Of a DNA stretch of 9,306 bases, positions 6,336 to 9,306 are shown one piece after another. The translations under genes were made by a program, and so were the position numbers. Origin of the DNA: an uncultured Prevotellaceae bacterium (GTDB lineage Bacteria > Bacteroidota > Bacteroidia > Bacteroidales > Bacteroidaceae); contig CAJKQZ010000099.1 of NCBI GenBank assembly GCA_905202115.1, positions 1 through 9,306 on the forward strand, given 5' to 3'. How positions within the stretch are numbered: position 1 is the stretch's first letter; every line of letters begins with the position of its first letter. Under the pieces are notes generated by a model, which saw nothing but the letters and a program-made list of their open reading frames with translations, was not told the origin of the DNA and made no database searches.

Positions 6336-7142
6336 ATGAGTAACATGGAAAATGTCATAATGTCGGATACTCTTGACGGCTTGGGAACTTTTGCATATCC
6401 AGGCTATCTGGCGCATGCTTTGTGCACCGGAGGCTCGTGCAGATTCCTGTTTAACGGGCGGGAGTTCGAATTGCATGAGGGCGATCTTATGATTGTGCGC
6501 AAGGCCAAGCTGGTGGAACGTATAGAACCGTCTGATGATTTTCGCGTGACGGTGATTTACGTGTCGCCGGGCTTTATAGAACTGTGTACCCCCCAGAGCA
6601 ACTACGGCATGAAAGGGCAGTTGGCTTTGTTTCTCAATCCCGTAATGCGGCTCAGGCCGGAGCAGCAGGAGGTGTGCCGCAGCGATTTCCGCATGGTGGA
6701 GCAACGCCTGCGCGCCACGGAGCATCATTTTTATCGCAACATGCTCATAGCTTCCGTGCAAATGCTGATTCTCGATTTCTTCGATTTTCATTCGCATCTT
6801 TATGGCGAAACGGACATATCCACGCAATATGCCTCGATAATGAACCGATTTCTTTCTATGCTGGAGGACGGAGTTTATCGCGAGCACCGCGAGGTGAGCT
6901 ATTATGCCGACCGCCTTTGCGTCACGCCTAAATATTTGTCCGAGGTGTCGAAGAAAGTAAGCGGATACGCTGCGAATTATTGGATAAACCGCTATACTGC
7001 ACTTGACATTTCCCGCCTGCTGCGTGACAAGTCGCTTACTTTTGTCCGCATATCCGATATGTTCGGTTTTTCTTCGCCTGCTTATTTCAGCAGGTACGTA
7101 CAGCATAATCTTGGTGTGAATCCTACGGAGTACAGAGAATGA
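6336..7142 (+). CDS. AraC-family transcriptional regulator
   Basis: The 268-residue protein has a cupin-like N-terminal sensor part (about 1-150, with LFNGREFELHEGDLMIV, the typical strand-turn before the second cupin motif). The C-terminus is an AraC double helix-turn-helix: helix pair 1 at about 186-210 (YYADRLCVTPKYLSEVSKKV) and helix pair 2 at about 239-268 (SDMFGFSSPAYFSRYVQHNL, ending GVNPTEYRE). It is a cytoplasmic DNA-binding regulator, presumably acting on adjacent reductase genes because it is divergent from one and upstream of another. Start choice is uncertain: the frame is open from an ATG at 6279, with other ATGs at 6288, 6312, 6345 and 6360. I prefer 6336 because a -7 box at 6302-6309 would place the transcript start after the earlier codons, and the upstream sequence is A-rich. 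The ligand cannot be inferred. Confidence 0.88.
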   Translation: MSNMENVIMSDTLDGLGTFAYPGYLAHALCTGGSCRFLFNGREFELHEGDLMIVRKAKLVERIEPSDDFRVTVIYVSPGFIELCTPQSNYGMKGQLALFLNPVMRLRPEQQEVCRSDFRMVEQRLRATEHHFYRNMLIASVQMLILDFFDFHSHLYGETDISTQYASIMNRFLSMLEDGVYREHREVSYYADRLCVTPKYLSEVSKKVSGYAANYWINRYTALDISRLLRDKSLTFVRISDMFGFSSPAYFSRYVQHNLGVNPTEYRE

Positions 7143-7202
7143 ATCTGCAAAAAAGGTATTTGTATACGTGTTTTGTATAATGCTGCATTTCTTGCGGGTC
7201 AT

Positions 7203-7210
7203 TACTTTTG
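7203..7210 (+). promoter_or_regulatory. Possible -7 box for the second reductase/flavodoxin operon
   Basis: TACTTTTG is an exact TAnnTTTG match, within the same local string TTACTTTTGC that precedes the other reductase on the opposite strand. It lies 293 bases before the ATG at 7503, so a transcript starting here would have a long leader containing the 21-base repeat array at 7340-7424. No equally good -7 box was found nearer the gene. No -33 box is seen at correct spacing. Confidence 0.42.
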
Positions 7211-7339
7211 CGTTGTAAAAGAACCGCTGTCGCAAAATGAGAATAAGAAAGAATGAACCGGTATCGCTCTTTAAAGGTACTCTCTGCATTTATGTGCAGA
7301 TGATTCCTGAGAAAAATATGTTCCCGAAATCTCTGTTCG

Positions 7340-7424
7340 AAAATATGTCTGAGATAATTTAAAATACCTCAGACATAATTTAAAATATCTCAGAGATAAT
7401 TTTTTTCTCGTGCCGGAGAGTTTT
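7340..7424 (+). repeat. Interspersed repeat copy D (core only, head missing)
   Basis: There are three clear units in an exact 21-base register at 7340-7360, 7361-7381 and 7382-7402, and a diverged fourth at about 7403-7424 that keeps the GCCGGAGAGTTTT-like end. Unit 1 is identical to unit 1 of copy C (9255-9275) and inverted relative to units 2 and 3, which differ from each other at only two positions. The 45-base head is absent and the tail decays after about 7424. It lies about 80 bases upstream of the second aldo/keto reductase, inside its likely leader or promoter. Confidence 0.82.
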
Positions 7425-7502
7425 CGGAAAAATGTAGGTAGCGGTGAATCTGTTGCACGGAATATGAAAAGACAGGCATAAAATCTAAAAACAATAAGAA
7501 TC

Positions 7503-8342
7503 ATGGATTACATTAAACTGAACAATGGCGTATTAATGCCGCAAATGGGTTACGGAGTGTATCAGGTTTCTCCCCAGGAATGCGAACGTTGCGTTTCTGA
7601 CGCGCTGAGTGTGGGCTACCGCATGATTGATACGGCGCAGGCCTATCACAACGAGGAAGGAGTGGGCCATGCCGTTAAGAAAAGCGGTGTTCCGCGCGAG
7701 GATATATTCCTTGTTTCAAAAGTCTGGATTTCCAATTATGGCTATGATAAGGCTAAGGCTTCTATCGACGAGAGTTTGCGTAAACTTCAGACCGATTATA
7801 TCGACCTTATGCTTCTGCATCAGCCTTTCTGCGACCGTTACGGCGCATACCGCGCGTTGCAGGACGCCTACAGGGAAGGAAAACTGAGGGCTATAGGCGT
7901 TTCCAATTTTTATCCCGACCACTTTATCGATATAGCCAGCAATATGGACATTGTTCCGGCCGTCAATCAGGTGGAGACGCACGTGTTCGACCAGCAGCGC
8001 GAGCCGCAGCGCATTATGAAAGAGTTCGGCACGCATATCATGTCGTGGGGACCTTTTGCCGAGGGGCGAAATAACTTTTTTACCAATGAAACGCTTGCGC
8101 ACATCGGTGCCATGCACGGTAAAAGCGTGGCGCAGGTGGCGCTTCGCTGGCTCATTCAGCGCGGTGTGATAATCATACCGAAATCCACGCACGTGGAGCG
8201 CATGCGGCAGAACCTTGAAATTTTCGATTTCGAGCTTACTGATGCGGAAATGCAGACAATTGCAACGCTCGACACGGGCCGCAGCCTGTTTTTCGACCAC
8301 CACGACGCCGAGACCACGCGCATGTTCATGAACTGGCGATAA
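7503..8342 (+). CDS. Aldo/keto reductase, 2,5-diketo-D-gluconate reductase-like (AKR5-type)
   Basis: This 279-residue soluble enzyme is of the short aldo/keto reductase group that includes DkgA-like proteins and reduces small carbonyl compounds with NADPH. It opens MDYIKLNNGVLMPQMGYGVY, as the family does. The tetrad is complete: D43 and Y48 in IDTAQAYHNE, K73 in VSKVW, and H106 in LLHQP. GVSNF follows around residue 140, and the NADPH-phosphate site reads IPKSTHVERMRQN at 225-237 with K227, S228, R233 and N237 in place. The start is supported by the family N-terminus and an A-rich upstream stretch. It lies 90 bases before the flavodoxin gene on the same strand with no terminator or promoter between them, so an operon is likely. 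It belongs to a different subfamily from the reductase at 5129-6136, so the two are not a recent duplication. Confidence 0.92.
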   Translation: MDYIKLNNGVLMPQMGYGVYQVSPQECERCVSDALSVGYRMIDTAQAYHNEEGVGHAVKKSGVPREDIFLVSKVWISNYGYDKAKASIDESLRKLQTDYIDLMLLHQPFCDRYGAYRALQDAYREGKLRAIGVSNFYPDHFIDIASNMDIVPAVNQVETHVFDQQREPQRIMKEFGTHIMSWGPFAEGRNNFFTNETLAHIGAMHGKSVAQVALRWLIQRGVIIIPKSTHVERMRQNLEIFDFELTDAEMQTIATLDTGRSLFFDHHDAETTRMFMNWR

Positions 8343-8432
8343 AGAATTAAAGTAAAACGTTCAAAGAGAAACTCCGGAAACGTAAACCTATTGAAACAAC
8401 GGAAAATCAGATTTTATAAAAAAGGAAATACA

Positions 8433-8990
8433 ATGAAGAAATTATTGTTGTCGTTGGCGGCTTTTGCTGTTATGTGCCTTGCCGCCTGTGCGCAGAAAGG
8501 CGAGCAAAAGGAAAAGGCCGGCAGCGGGAAAGTTCTTGTTGCCTACGTGTCGATGACGGGCAACACGGCTAAAGTTGCGCAACTGTTGGCCGATGTGACC
8601 GGAGGTGAGCTTTATGAGATTGCTCCCGAGACGCGTTATACCGACGAAGATCTTGACTGGCGCAATGAGCAGTCGCGCTGTTTTGTGGAAATGCACGACC
8701 TGAAATTTAGGCCCGCCTTGAAAGGAAAGAAGGCCGACATTGCCGATTACGATGTAATCTATCTCGGATATCCTATCTGGTGGAATATCGCTCCGACTCT
8801 TGTCAATACGTTTGTCGAAGCGCATAGTCTGAAAGGTAAGACGGTTGTTCCTTTTGCCACTTCGGGCGGTAGCACAATCGAAAACAGCGTGAAAGAGCTG
8901 AAAAAGGCATATCCGGAAATCGATTGGAAGGAAGGACGATTGCTTAACGGTGCAGATGAGGATTCTGTGCGGAAATGGCTGGATAAGTAA
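8433..8990 (+). CDS. Flavodoxin-fold lipoprotein
   Basis: The 185-residue product begins with a lipoprotein signal (MKKLLLSLAAFAVMCLAAC, acylated Cys19), then a charged linker and one flavodoxin-like domain (about 33-185). The FMN phosphate loop is SMTGNT (40-45). The isoalloxazine-contact loops are GYPIWW (112-117) and PFATSGGS (140-147), matching the flavodoxin_4-type proteins common in Bacteroidetes. Flavodoxins carry electrons on FMN, or act as FMN-dependent reductases, and are usually cytoplasmic. The lipobox here implies an envelope location, which needs an electron donor outside the cytoplasm. I chose the ATG at 8433 over a TTG at 8391 because the signal sequence starts there. It probably shares a transcript with the reductase upstream and ends at the hairpin at 9012-9054. 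Confidence 0.88.
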   Translation: MKKLLLSLAAFAVMCLAACAQKGEQKEKAGSGKVLVAYVSMTGNTAKVAQLLADVTGGELYEIAPETRYTDEDLDWRNEQSRCFVEMHDLKFRPALKGKKADIADYDVIYLGYPIWWNIAPTLVNTFVEAHSLKGKTVVPFATSGGSTIENSVKELKKAYPEIDWKEGRLLNGADEDSVRKWLDK

Positions 8991-9011
8991 TACGATACGC
9001 CTGTCATAGTT

Positions 9012-9054
9012 GAACATCCCGTGCTGCGTTCTTGAACCGTGGTGCGGGATGTTT
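9012..9054 (+). terminator. Terminator-like hairpin after the flavodoxin gene
   Basis: AACATCCCG (9013-9021) pairs perfectly with CGGGATGTT (9045-9053). The long loop can fold on itself through GTTC (9028-9031) and GAAC (9034-9037). It begins 22 bases past the flavodoxin stop. Only three T residues follow the stem, so it is a weak intrinsic terminator or a 3'-end stabilising structure. Confidence 0.55.
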
Positions 9055-9193
9055 CGTGTCTGGACGACGTTTTAGGAGTTGGCGTAAGATTTATTGGAGA
9101 TGATTCCAGTCTGTTCATTCTTTTCTGCCCGGATGTCTTTGGGTGGAAAAAGAGAATACGTTTCATAAAATCCGCGGCGCCGTTCCGTAGAGT
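9055..9193. other. Non-coding stretch before repeat copy C
   Basis: No gene, promoter or structured RNA could be supported here. Short reading frames on both strands lack family-like composition and overlap the repeat that follows. Confidence 0.5.
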
Positions 9194-9306
9194 TTTGCAG
9201 ACAAAAACGGTCAGCGGTCAAGCACTTGAAAATCAGCAGGTGTATATGTATCAAAAAATATGTCTGAGATAATTTAAAATATCTCAGACATATTTTCGAT
9301 TATCTC
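9194..9306 (+). repeat. Interspersed repeat copy C (5' part, cut by window end)
   Basis: The head at 9194-9238 is identical to copy B 4863-4907 over 45 bases. A short linker with GTGTATATGTA follows, then unit 1 (9255-9275), unit 2 (9276-9296) and the start of unit 3, truncated by the window. The 17-bp stem is intact (9255-9271 with 9280-9296). Its last 29 bases (9278-9306) are identical to window bases 1-29. It lies 3' of the flavodoxin terminator, in the same orientation as copy B. Confidence 0.87.

Larger units (their letters stand above)
7143..7502. other. 360-base intergenic region before the second reductase
   Basis: No gene is visible here. The stretch holds the candidate -7 box at 7203-7210, a small hairpin (TCTGCA 7283-7288 with TGCAGA 7295-7300), and the head-less repeat copy at 7340-7424. 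An A-rich translation-initiation stretch lies just before the ATG at 7503 (AAACAATAAGAATC). No clear terminator for the AraC-family gene was found. Confidence 0.6.

Noticed and set aside
6219..7289. Long open frame (356 codons) on the minus strand opposite the AraC-family gene
   Set aside because: It covers a gene with clear AraC helix-turn-helix motifs, has no recognisable domain, and is rich in His/Arg as mirror frames of such genes are.
7281..7300. Hairpin TCTGCA/TGCAGA as a terminator for the AraC-family gene
   Set aside because: The stem is only six base pairs with no U-tract and lies about 140 bases past the stop.
5129..8342. Recent tandem duplication of the two aldo/keto reductase genes
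   Set aside because: They differ in length, N-terminus and cofactor-site motif (PIPGTRR versus IPKSTHVER) and belong to different subfamilies.
9039..9272. Short frames on both strands between the flavodoxin gene and the window end
   Set aside because: They begin within the terminator-like hairpin or run into repeat copy C, and show no domain or signal.
1..9306. Small plasmid
   Set aside because: End identity allows a circular reading, but there is no replication or mobilisation gene and the window carries lptD, normally a chromosomal essential gene.

Overview
The window looks like chromosomal DNA from a Bacteroidales bacterium (Bacteroides/Prevotella/Muribaculaceae-like; genus not resolvable by eye). 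The evidence is a Bacteroidetes-type LptD, a BACON-like surface lipoprotein, a LamG-like secreted protein, and several promoters with the Bacteroidetes -7 box TAnnTTTG in place of the usual -35/-10 pair and strong Shine-Dalgarno sites. No replication, mobilisation, transposase or phage gene is visible.

Left half, all transcribed leftwards: a candidate promoter (4714-4721) drives lptD (4676-1824, TTG start). The stop of lptD lies 13 bases before a signal-peptide-bearing LamG-like gene (1810-1037). Next comes a separately promoted BACON-like lipoprotein (927-214) ending at a strong hairpin terminator (127-160). All three products are predicted to act in the cell envelope.

Right half, a small redox island: an aldo/keto reductase of the COG0667 type (6136-5129, leftwards) is divergent from an AraC-family regulator (6336-7142, rightwards). 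The shared intergenic region carries a perfect 7+7 inverted repeat. Further right are a second aldo/keto reductase of the 2,5-diketogluconate reductase type (7503-8342) and a flavodoxin with a lipoprotein signal (8433-8990), followed by a terminator-like hairpin. The plausible logic is that the AraC protein controls one or both reductase units, which would detoxify or reduce carbonyl compounds using NADPH; this is inference.

The most unusual content is non-coding. An interspersed repeat of about 177-180 bases occurs as one complete copy (4863-5041) and two copies cut by the window ends (1-92 and 9194-9306). A head-less fourth copy (7340-7424) lies in front of the second reductase. The family has a conserved 45-base head, a core of four degenerate units in an exact 21-base register (the first inverted relative to the others, giving a 17-bp perfect hairpin), and a tail with an A7T-AT7 palindrome. 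It resembles a MITE carrying a minisatellite. The first and last 29 bases of the window are identical and lie in this repeat, so the window is either a contig broken at repeats or, less likely, a circularised sequence.
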